A program made the translations under genes and the position numbers. From NCBI RefSeq assembly GCF_000005505.3, contig NC_016134.3:30021584-30085583 (forward strand): a DNA stretch of 64,000 bases, given 5' to 3'. Positions 20,476 to 30,856 of this stretch are shown piece by piece. Below the pieces are notes generated by a model. It searched no databases. It was not told the origin of the DNA and worked only from the letters and a program-made list of their open reading frames with translations. The first letter of the stretch is position 1, and every line of letters begins with the position of its first letter. Source of the stretch: Brachypodium distachyon (taxonomy: Eukaryota > Streptophyta > Magnoliopsida > Poales > Poaceae).

Positions 20476-23400
20476 ATGGACAACCACATCGGCTCCCAAT
20501 CCCACTCGCAGGAGACCTTCCCCATGGACGCCGAGACGAAGGCCTTCTACGGGAGCCGCGGCGTGGACCTCCAGAGCCTCCAGCTCCACCTCATCCGCGC
20601 CTTCACCTGCCTCTACTACTACGTCCTCCCCAGCCCTCCGTCCTTCCTCTCCAGCCCCGGCGCCACCGCCGCCCCTGCCGCGCTTCCCGATGTTCCTCCG
20701 CCGCCGCCCCAACAACCCCAAGGCGCTGTCGACCGCATCTCAGGCCTGCCCGACTCCTTCCTCAGGCGCGTCGTCTCTCTCCTCCCAATCAAGGACGGCC
20801 CGCGCACCGCCGCGCTCTCCCGCCGCTGGCGCGGGGTCTGGCGCGCCGCGCCGCTGGTCCTCGCCGACTCCGACCTGCTCCCCGCCGCCGCCGCCGGCAG
20901 GCCCTGCCGCACCATGCTCGAGGTCACCCCCGCGGAATCCAGGGCCGTCGCCGACGCCGTGACGCGCATCCTCGCGGCCCACCAGGGCCCAATCCGCTGC
21001 GCGCACATCGTGTCCTGCTGCATCAAGCAGCTAATCCCCGGGCTGCTCGCTCGCTGGCTGCATCTGCTCGCCATCAACGGCGTCAGGGAGCTGTTCCTCG
21101 TGAACAGGCCATGGCCGCTCAACATGATCCTCCCCGTGGGCTTCTTCGGCATCGCCACGGTGACCCGGCTGTACCTCGGCGCATTCGCCTTCCCCGACAC
21201 GGCGGCGCTCCCGCCCGCCGTACAGTTCCCGCACCTGGAGGAGCTAGGCCTCCTGTGCGTGTACATTCAGAACAGGGACATGGAGTTCGTCCTGGCCAGG
21301 ACCCCGGTGCTGAAGACGCTTTGTATCCAGATGAACTTCTTGATGACGCGCCTTAGTATTGTCAGCCGCAGCCTTCGGTGCCTGCACATCATTGGGGGCA
21401 CCGAGCTGGATGTGCTCATGGAAGACGCCCCGAGGCTGGAGAGGCTCATCATGTGGTCAACGTTGGTCCGGAACGGCTCCCAGAGGAAGGTCATTAAGAT
21501 TGGCTGTGCCCCCGCGCTGATTGTGCTTGGCTATCTGGAGCCGGCACTGCACGCGTTGGAGGTCGGCAAAACCCTCATCAAGGTGAGCATATAGATATGC
21601 ATTGCTCTCAACTTTTCATTTAGTTGTCTTAATATGTATTTCTTGTATTTTATACTATTTTTGCTAACCATGTTTTCATTTAATATGTCATGTGTATTTT
21701 TAAATTTTATCTTCTAGAAATAAATCAATTTTTATGTTGCTATTGGATCTGCACGTGGAGTTAAGGTTTAGATCACCTATCAATGATATTACGGTGCTTT
21801 TAATGTGCTGAAGCTATTTTGAAATATCTCACATAGATATTTCATATCACGCAATGTCGGAAAAAATAAGAGGAGTGCAAATATTATACGTGCTGACTGT
21901 TAGTAGTAGCTGGATCAAATTGGAGGAAATTGCATGGGGATCCTTAAACTTGGCATCAGTGTTCACTAGCTTTCGTCCATAAACTCGCGAATTTGAAAAA
22001 GAGTAAATTTCACAGCACCACAGGTTTTGAAGCAGGCTTCTCAAGAAGCACTGATAGATGCTAATTTGTCCGCAAAACCACACATTTTATGTCCAACTGT
22101 CTCACTCCACCCAAAACACTGGTTTAAGCGTTGTTGACGGTATTTCTTACAGATGGGGCCCGCATGTCAGGTGCCACGTCTTTTTCATTACACCCCTTGT
22201 CTTTTTCGTTTTTTTCTCATCCCCTCATCTTTCTACCTGGTTCCGGAGCCAGCCGGCCGTCCTGCTCACGAAGCTCGGCCCGAATCTGGGCGTCTATCCG
22301 TGCGAGCAAGATAGGGAAGGGCTCGAAACTGACTTTGAGTTAATTTGCAACTTGCAGCAACGGATCAAAAGAGCTAGCAATCAGTAAACGTGAAAAGCTA
22401 GAAATGGATTAATAATCCGATAAAACAGACAGAGCATGGAGGGCACGGAGTCAAAGAGTCGGCACATGTGTTGGCTAACTATCAGAGAATGAGAGGGAGA
22501 GGAGGACGAGAGGTAGAGGTGAGAAGCTATACCTTGGAACTCCCCGAGCAGGGGATGACGGCCGAGCGGGCAAAGGAGCTCCCTGGAGAAGCCGATTAGG
22601 TAGAAAACATGATGCGGCCGGCGGCGGAGAACCAGAGGCGGAGCCACGGGTGAGGACTGAGGAGGAGGAGACCAGTGGTGGAGGCGGCGCGGGAGGGCGC
22701 ACGCGGCCGGCGGGGCAGCAGGGCAGCGGGCGGCACGGGCGAGCGCACGGCACGCAGCCGGCAGGGCAGAAGCTGGGAGGTGGTCGCGAGGGTGTCTGCT
22801 GCCGGCTCGGGAAGTCATGCTTCCCCTTCCGGTCTTCCGGAGGAAAATGATAGCTGGTGAGTACTTGTTCTGCCGTCGTGGAGAAGGAAGTGCGGAGTCT
22901 GGACGACATCGTGAAAAAGAATGAGGAAGTTATCGATCTAGAGAAATGATAATTATAGCAGGGGCATGCGGGCTGAGAGCGGCGCGGCCGGCGGGAAGGC
23001 CACGGAAGAGATGGTTGCGTTGGGTCCACTCAGCATCAGCGCGGTGGTCGGGCAGATCGAGGCGGGTGGGGTGCGTGCCGTGGGTGGTCTTGGACTTCCT
23101 AGAAGAAGAAGAGGGACGAGGAAAAAAAGAAAAAGGTGAGGGGCTCAATGAAAGGACGTGACGCCTGCCATGCGGGCCCCACCTATAAGAAATACCGTCA
23201 AATGCGCTTAAACTAGTGTTTTGGGTGGAGTGACACAGTTGGACACAAAACGTGTGGTTTTGCGGACAAATTAGCATCTATCAGTGCTTGTTGAGAAGCT
23301 GCCTCAAAACCTGTGGTTCTGTGCAATTTACTCTTTGAAAGACGGCCCCTTAAACATGGCACGTGGGTTCATTTTAGTCCAAATTGACGATTTTGAGCCT

Positions 23401-26079
23401 AATTAGGCCACACTGTCCTTTTCGCATAATTTCGCGTTCTAGAGTGGTCTTGTTTGGTCCCGCAACCTTTATGGATCGGAGGGAGTATGTATTGTGATCT
23501 AGATGATGTATAATAATTGAGTCCACCAAATTGGTTCCTGGCTAATGTACATGTACACTTGTAAAAAAACGACTGTTTGCCTTTATTAATAATGAAGGCC
23601 TTGAAAATTGGTTGGGTGTTGTTTATATAGAAAGTGTCATAATTTACTAGTCCAATAATAATAAAGTATCACTGGATTCCTGAACAGTTAATTTTCTAGC
23701 GAATGGTAATTGGTAGTATGTATAAATTGTATTGTAGTAGTTTCCAATTAATAAAACCAGGTTTCCTGCGACACGGAAGCAATCAGATTCCATCTTAGAT
23801 TCGGGTGTGGTTGTCTTAAATCTGAGTAATCTGATTTGTGGTAGGCGATCTATGTGGTTGTCTTAAATTTGAGTAATCTGATTTGCGATAGGCCGTCGAT
23901 GTGGTTTTGTCTTAAATCTGAGCAATCTGAATTGTGGTAGGCGATCTTGTTCTCATAGTACAATGTGAATAAATACACTGTTTACTTTTATTAGCAAAGA
24001 GAAAAACTTCCATGACAACTTTTCTTTGACATTAATTAGTAAGTATATTTACGCGATCATATTGGATAATGCGATATATAAAATGATATTTGCCCTCAAT
24101 GATCCCTTGACGTGGTTGATCTCTATCTAGCAGATATACATCTATGGTACATATGGTCACAATATATTGATTGATGGTTTCTGTCAGTCACACCACATAC
24201 TCCCTATGGTTTCCATCTTAGGGAGTATATCTTATATATTATACTACATTTCCTAATTAACACCATGTTTTCATTTAATATGTCATGTGTCTTTTTACAT
24301 TTTATATTCTAAAACTAAATCAATTTTTATATATGTTGCTATTGGATCTGCACGTGGATTTAAGATTTAGATCACCTATCAATGATATTATGATGCTTTT
24401 AATATGAATTTTGAAATATTTCATAGATATTTCATATCGCGCAATGTCGTATGAAAATAATAATAGGAATGGAAATATTATACGTGCCGACTGTTAGTAG
24501 TGGCTAACTCAAATTGGAATATTAATTCAAGCTATTATCACTATTAATGCTTTATTGTCCTCACCAGATAGGTATGGATTGTGAGCTAGATCATGATGTT
24601 CCTCCTAGATGCTGTCAATTGTGGGTCATTTAATAATTGAGTCCACCAAATATGTTCCTGGCTAATGTACATGTACACATGTAAATATATATAAAAACGA
24701 CCGGTTGTGTTTATTAATAATGAAGGTCCGGCAAACTGGTCGGGTGTTGTTTATATAGAAAGTGTAATAAATTACTACTACAATAATAATAAAGGATCAC
24801 CGTATTCCTGACGGGTTAATTTTCTAGCCTTGCAAGTACATTCGTTCACCAGTAAATGATAGTATGGAGGGTACTGTAGTAATTTCCAATTAAATCCCCA
24901 GGTTTCCTGCGACACGGAAGCAATCAAATTCCAACTTAGATTCACCTATAGTTGTCTTCAGTCCAGCCGAGTAATTTCATTTGTGGTAGGCGATCTTCTT
25001 AGCACAGTAGAATATAATGTGAATTATTACTAATGCACCATTACTTTTGTTACCAAAGAGAAAAACTACCATGGACCAAAAAAAATACATTAATAAGTAT
25101 ATTTACGTGCGGTGATTTGAAAAAACATCATCAGCTGTTATTCATTATTTAAAAAAGGTCCACAATTAGGTGCAGTAATGAAGGTTCATCGGTCACGACT
25201 TCTAAGTAAAAACTGGCCCACCATATGAATGATCAGATGTTAGGTATTTTTTACGGTTTTCTTGCAGTCTATATTTTTCTGGTTAACAGCGTCATATGCT
25301 TTTAGTGTATATAGATTCGGTAATGTGATTTGTCAGTGAATGTGATTGTCTCACAAAATTGGGTGCGACTGCAGGATGGGACAAGGGTGAGTCGGAGCAC
25401 CATGGTCCCAAGTGTAAACATCCTTGCTTTAAGAGTGAACTTTGGATTCCACAGCAATGCTAAGACGCTATCGAGCTTCCTGAGATGCTTCCCAAACGTC
25501 AAGAGGCTGCATCTGGAGGTGACACCTGCCTCGCTTTAAGTTGGCATAAATTCCCAACTTTGCACTCTTGCGTATATATTTGTCCATATATCTGGGTGAT
25601 GCCTCCATCTAGAACTGAAGTGTCAACTGATTTAACCATTTTACAGTCGGATCATAAAACCGTTGAGCCGAGTTGCAAGCTCAGCGTCAATTTCTGGCAA
25701 GAAGGTGGTGCCATCGAATGTGTGTAGTCACACATGGAGGTGATGATCTTCTGTGGCTTCCAAGGGGCACCCAACGAGGTTTCCTTCCTCCAGTACATCC
25801 TGGAGAGTGCACGGATGCTGAAAGCTGGTTGTTGTGTTCCGCAAGGGAAGTTTCACTTCAAAGGCCAAGGCGAACAAAAAAATTAAACCTTTGTTTGCTG
25901 GAAAATGGGCCAATCAAGACTGTTCACTGGTACACGTCGAGCATGCAGTTGAAGAAGGAGACGACAGGTTTTGGCTGAACTCTGGAAGCGGGTCTGATTT
26001 TTCTATAAAGGATCCTTTTGTGAGGCATCCTGCTTTTGGATTGGAAATCAGGAGGTCACTGAACTTGGAAGCGGTCTGA
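20476..26079 (+). pseudogene. F-box/FBD/LRR-type protein, gene B (inverted twin of A), disabled
   Basis: Exons correspond one-to-one with gene A: 20476-21582, 25375-25518 and 25647-26079, with conserved splice sites. Exon 1 encodes an intact F-box (VDRISGLPDSFLRR) and LRR region. In exon 3 the codon after GGAIECV is TAG (25725-25727) where gene A has CAG, and a 2-base loss lies in the ARMLKNL segment near 25820 (CTGAAAGCTGG against CTGAAGAACCTGG). As written the frame encodes about 443 residues and ends before the FBD region. An in-frame upstream ATG at 20338 exists, but gene A and the family favour 20476 (MDNHIGSQSHSQ). Intron 1 contains a MULE. It could still give a truncated F-box protein. 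Confidence 0.85.
22001..23333. mobile_element. MULE with long TIRs in F-box B intron 1, possible Pack-MULE
   Basis: Ends GAGTAAATTTCACAGCACCA and, inverted, GAGTAAATTGCACAGAACCA. The terminal inverted repeats are about 175-180 bp and largely matching. Flanks are TTTGAAAAA (21992-22000) and TTTGAAAGA (23334-23342), a 9-bp target duplication with one mismatch. The empty site TTTGAAAAT is present in arm A (14763-14771, minus). The GC-rich interior (about 22200-23150) has no transposase motif but does have an open Pro-rich minus frame (22475-23029), so it may be captured host sequence of unknown origin. Confidence 0.85.
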
Positions 26080-27996
26080 TTTTCCTTGGAGTCCCCTAGA
26101 GCTTTTGATTTCAAGCATGACAACTTTGAGACGTTGATCCTCTCTTTATGACTGTTAAATGTGTGTTCTGATGCCGGTAGGAAACATAACGTAGATACTT
26201 GAGATATTTCATGCTTTGCTTGCTATCTTGAAAATTATCTTCAGCGCGTATTCCATGAAATATGGTCTTGCATGTCTACATATATTCAAATTATCACTAG
26301 AGCTGTCTTGTGTGCTAATTTGTGGTCATTGTGCACTGCAAAAGGGTAGGTCTAGGATTCTACATGACACATTTTAGTAAGATCTGAAATTCTGAATCCC
26401 GCATATTGGAGATCTTTATGCAAATTCCTGTCCATGTGAAGGGGGTGAGTGGCAACATATCATAGTGTTTCTGGTTACTAGTTCTCGCTTTTCCTGCAAA
26501 GAAGATCAACAGGCTAGAAGTACCGGCATATGATATAAGAGAATTCATGTGTAAATAAGTAAAATTGCCGGATCTGATTTTCCTATACGAGTGCCCCTGT
26601 TAATTCTATTGGGCAAACATAATTTCTACATAAATTATTAATGCTCTGTTGCATTGTCTAGCTTTCAAAGCACTGTCTCTGATCATTGTTTGTTTTTTTC
26701 TAATTTGGGCAGAGTTTATGTGGTTTCATTAGATTAGCATGAAACCTTTCGAAACCTTTCAGATGTTGATTCAAAGGAAAAGCGCGGGTCCAATGCGGTT
26801 TCCATATGGTCTATTTATGTAGCTTTGGCCTGACTTTGATCATGTAAACGTGTGCTCTAATGCTGCTAGAAAACAGAGATGCTTGAGCTGTTTCAGGCTT
26901 TGCTTGCTATATCTTGCAAATTTCCTTGCAATCGTATATATTTCATGAAATCTGATCTTGCACCTGGTTGATTATGCTTGTCTAGGAAGTCAAATTCGTT
27001 TGCATCATATGCAAGAGAGAAGGAGAATAATTCCACATTAGGAATTTAGATGAATCATCTAATTAATACCGGTTTCATTAATTTAGTTGTTTCAAAGTTG
27101 AGTGAATTGCACGTCCTGAAATTTGAACTTGAACAAAAAACGTGTGCAATATTGGGTGTGATTCCATGCGTTCTGTTGCTCAAACTGAATCACGCGAATG
27201 TACCAAATGCTGACTTTGATTTTAGAATCCAATTTGGAAAATGGTCTCTACTGATCAGATTTGTGCGGTTAGAGACCACACGGACACAAAGAGTCCCCTA
27301 TTTTAAAGCAGGAAATTAGTCGTTTCCATACAAGCCATTCTCGGGGTTTGAATAACGCGGGATATGCCAATGACTTTACACACATTCTCTGAGGGAATGG
27401 GACGTACTCCCTTCGTTCCTTTTTATAAGAAGTTTTAGTTTTGTTGCTAGCCAATTTTTTAGAAGTCTGACCATAGTTTTGTAGAAAAATATACCAATTT
27501 CTACGGTATCAAATTAGCATATATAGTACAAAGATATATATCATGACAAATTTAATAAAACTAAATTACAGTTGTAGATGCATGTGTGTTGATAATTCTT
27601 TCTATAAATTTGATCAAACTTTAAAAGTTTGACTTATGACAAATAGAACATATTTTCCCTCCAAAAAGAGATTGTAACACCTGCCCAGTGCATTAGTATC
27701 ATATGTGTATTACAAGAACCCTGTTTCCCTCGAAAAACCTAGTAACAGGAGAAACCCAATAGGAGAAGACACGGAGGGAAACAAGGGGGGCAAAGTGCTA
27801 TACGCCCCGACATCAGAATGGAATGTTTCAATGTCTAGAATTGGCGGCAAACAAGGGAGATCGAGCTAATCACTCGACAGATAGGGGAAGAAGCATGGAG
27901 GTTCAAGAAGTTCCAGAATTTAAAAACAAATCACTGACAACTGAATCATGCTATGTTGCTAACTCTTCCCTTTAAGTAGCCGCCGCACGCGCTCGA
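26080..27996. other. Downstream region of F-box B in arm B
   Basis: Reverse-complement counterpart of 9563-11548, including a partial MITE (27405-27662) and the recurring 89-codon frame (27050-27319). No independent gene is supported. Confidence 0.5.
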
Positions 27997-28216
27997 TCAC
28001 AGCTCCCAAGTCTTGGGGTCCAAGCGGATACTAGGCTTGCGGATCCGCTTGGGCCTCTCCTCCAGCACGGGCTGGGCCTCTGGCATCACGGTGTTCTCCT
28101 GGGGTCCAGAAGCAGGCGTGACAAAAGGCAGTTCCAGGAGTATCAGAATGCGTGGCTGGCAGGCATTGCACAACCACTCTCGCACAGGATCAAAAATCAC
28201 CTTATCAAAGCAATAT
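27997..28216 (-). pseudogene. PHD-finger gene, exon 3 only (copy 2)
   Basis: The acceptor TTTTGTAG and the whole terminal exon are kept: YCFDKVIFDPVREWLCNAC, then a tail ending in RKPSIRLDPKTWEL and a stop at 27997-27999. Exons 1-2 with the first Cys pairs are absent from arm B, so a complete PHD finger cannot be made here. The longer tail shows the frame that the plus-strand gene at 6030-9473 has lost. Confidence 0.8.
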
Positions 28217-29674
28217 CTACAAAACCACAAAACGTGTTAAGTAAAAGATAAATCTCATCTTGATATATAATATTATTAGTAGGCGATAGCACTTAACCCT
28301 AGACATCGTTATGCTACATGCATATAACAGAAAATACATTTATGAGAACATATGTTAGTAGCTGAAAAATACCTTTATGAACAGATGTTAGAGACCATAA
28401 TTAATGTTGGATCAGTGTGAAACATTGTGTAAATCTAGTTATGTTGTGTAGTGCTGAACTTATTTTATACTTTGATTCCAAAAATTGCCAAGAAAGCATG
28501 AAAAACTTAGATAACCTAGCAGTATGAATACATAAAACCTAACTATAAGAGCTTTTCTACAGTACCCCGAAATTAATTAGGACCGTCCATTTCATGCTTT
28601 GTTGCTATATCTTGCAAATTTCCTTGCAATCGTATATATTCCATGAAATCTGATCTTGCACCTGGTTGATTATGCATGTTTGGAAAGTCAAATTCGTTTG
28701 CATCATATGCAAGAGAGAAAGGAGAATAATTCCACATTAGGAATTTAGATGAATCATCTAATTAATACCAGTTTCATTAATTATTTGTTTCAAAGTTGAG
28801 TGAATTGCACGTCCTGAAATTTGAACTTGAACAAAAAACGTGTGCAATATTGGGTGTGATTCCATGCGTTCTGTTGCTCAAACTGAATCACACGAATGTA
28901 CGAAATGCTGACTTTGATTTTAGAATCCAATTTGGAAAATTGTCTCTATTGAGATTTGTGCGGTTAGAGACCATACGGACACAAAGAGCCCCCTATTTTA
29001 AAGCAGGAAATTAGTCGTTTCCATCAAAGCCAATGAGTTTGCACGTATTCTCAGAGGGAATGGGACGTGTACTCCCTTCATTCCTTTTTATAAGAAGTTT
29101 TAGTTCTGTTGCTAGCCAATTTTTTAGAAGTCTGACCATAGTTAGAAAAATATATCAATTTCTACGGTATCAAATTAGCATATATAGTACGAAGATATAT
29201 ATCATGACAATTTTAATAAAACTAAATTACAGTTGTAGATGCATGCATGTTGATAATTCTTTCTATAAATTTGATCAAACTTTAAAAGTTTGACTTATGA
29301 CAAAATTAGAACATATTTTCCCTCCAAAAAGAGATCGTAACACCTTCCCAGTGCATGAGTATCATATATATGTTTATTACAAGAACCCTGTTTCCCTCCA
29401 AAAACCTAGTAACAGGAGAAACCCAATAGGAGAAGACACGGAGGGAAACAAGGGGGCAATGTGTTATACGCCCCGACATCGGAATTGAATGTTTCAATAT
29501 CTAGAATTGGCGGCAAACAAGGGAGATCGAGCTAATCACTCGACATATAGGGGAAGAAGCATGGAGGTTCAAGAAGTTCCAGAATTTAAAAATAAATCAC
29601 TGACAACTGAGAATCATGCTATGTTGCTAACTCTTCCCTTCAAGTAGCTAGCCGCCGCAGGCGCTCGATCACAG

Positions 29675-29888
29675 CTACCAAGTCTTGGGGTCCAAGCGGG
29701 TACTAGGCTTGTGGATCTGCTTGGGCCTCTCCTCCAGCACGGGCTGGGCCTCTGGCGTCACGGTGTTCTCCTGGGGTCCAGAAGCAGGCGTGAGAAAAGG
29801 CAGTTCCAGGAGTATCGGAATGCGTGGCTGGCAGGCATTGCACAACCACTCTCGCACGGGATCAAAAATCACCTTATTAAAGCAATAT
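29675..29888 (-). pseudogene. PHD-finger gene, exon 3 only (copy 3)
   Basis: Second tandem copy, reading YCFNKVIFDPVREWLCNAC and a tail ending DPKTW, followed by TAG where copy 2 has the Glu codon. Like copy 2, it lacks exons 1-2. Confidence 0.8.
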
Positions 29889-30176
29889 CTACAGAACCAC
29901 AAAACATGTTATGTAAAAGATAAATCTCATTTTGATATATAATTACTAGTAGGCGATAGCACTTAACCCTAGACATCATTATGCATGATACATGAATATA
30001 ATAGAAAAATACATTTATGAGAACATATGGTAATCGCTGAAAAATACCTTTATGAATAGATGTTAGAGACGATAATTACTGTTGGATCAGTGTGCACGTG
30101 AAACATTGTGTAAATTTAGTTGTGTTGTGTAGTGCTGAACTTATTTTGTATTTTTATTCCAAAAATTGCCGAGAGA

Positions 30177-30651
30177 GAGAGAGAGATTGGAGCGTACCAT
30201 CTCGTTGAGGCACGAATCCTCTCCTGTCAGCGGCGCGGAAGTGAGGTAAGGGGAGAAGAAATGAGAAGACCTAGACCAGGGCTGCAGCAGAGGGCAGAGC
30301 TATCTTTTTTCTACAATAGTTAACACGCGCGCGGTGGCTCGGCGATCGAGTAACATAAAAAGTTAACGCGTGACACAGGCTGATGATTGCTTTGGGGTTT
30401 GGGATTTGGGCCCTAGTTTTTCGGTGCTTTGCTGGAAGGCCCATCTGTCAGACAGCCTTCTTATTCTCTTACTTCTAGATTATCTAATTCTGCTTTGGGA
30501 CGAGAGAATCTGTTGTCGCCGACGCAGTTTCAGTCTGAGTTAAACTGTGAGCTAAGAGAAAATTCATTAAAACGGAAACTAAACGAAATTAAGTTTGTAA
30601 TCAGATTAATGTAGAGGGATTCTTGCACGAATAACTGTAAGGACTATATAT
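30177..30651. other. Region with an F-box promoter relic before the Copia element
   Basis: 30382-30462 reads GATTGCTTTGGGGTTTGGGA...GGAAGGCCCATCTGTCAG, the promoter unit of F-box genes A-C, without any F-box exon next to it. It is probably the remnant of a lost copy. The rest shows no gene. Confidence 0.5.
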
Positions 30652-30843
30652 AGATAGAAATATGGTTTGGCATGGGGAACACAGCCCAGCCGGTGCTTGC
30701 ATTTATACTCAACAAGTTAGGGATTTACAAGAGGTTAGGATTACAACAAACACAACAAACTCTTGTTGCCGGATATGCTACAGTGTATCTAGGATAAGCA
30801 ACAGTGCCTAGAATCTAGGGGAGATAATCTTCGGTAGTTTACA
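30652..30843 (-). repeat. 3' LTR of the Copia element
   Basis: 192 bp, starting TGTAAACTACCGAAG and ending TTTCTATCT in element orientation. Confidence 0.9.
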
Positions 30844-30856
30844 TTCCCCCTCAATC

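Larger units (their letters stand above)
20125..28587. repeat. Inverted duplication, arm B
   Basis: The reverse-complement partner of about 8958-16567. Relative to arm A it carries a 1.33-kb MULE in intron 1, a partly deleted MITE, an extra copy of the 47-bp sub-repeat (about 23807-23946, three copies against two), and disabling mutations in the F-box exons. Only PHD exon 3, not exons 1-2, is included. Confidence 0.85.
26891..30176. repeat. Tandem duplication of about 1.6-1.7 kb carrying PHD exon 3
   Basis: Unit 1 is about 26891-28587 and unit 2 about 28588-30176, in direct orientation. Both run from the CTTGCTATATCTTGCAAATT block through the 89-codon frame and the partial MITE to PHD exon 3 and its upstream intron. 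The junction lies near 28587, where the arm B sequence jumps back to the start of the unit. Confidence 0.85.

Noticed and set aside
8958..28587. The inverted arms as an assembly artefact
   Set aside because: The arms differ by substitutions throughout, a MULE with its target duplication, different repeat numbers and independent frame mutations. A mis-assembled copy would be nearly identical.
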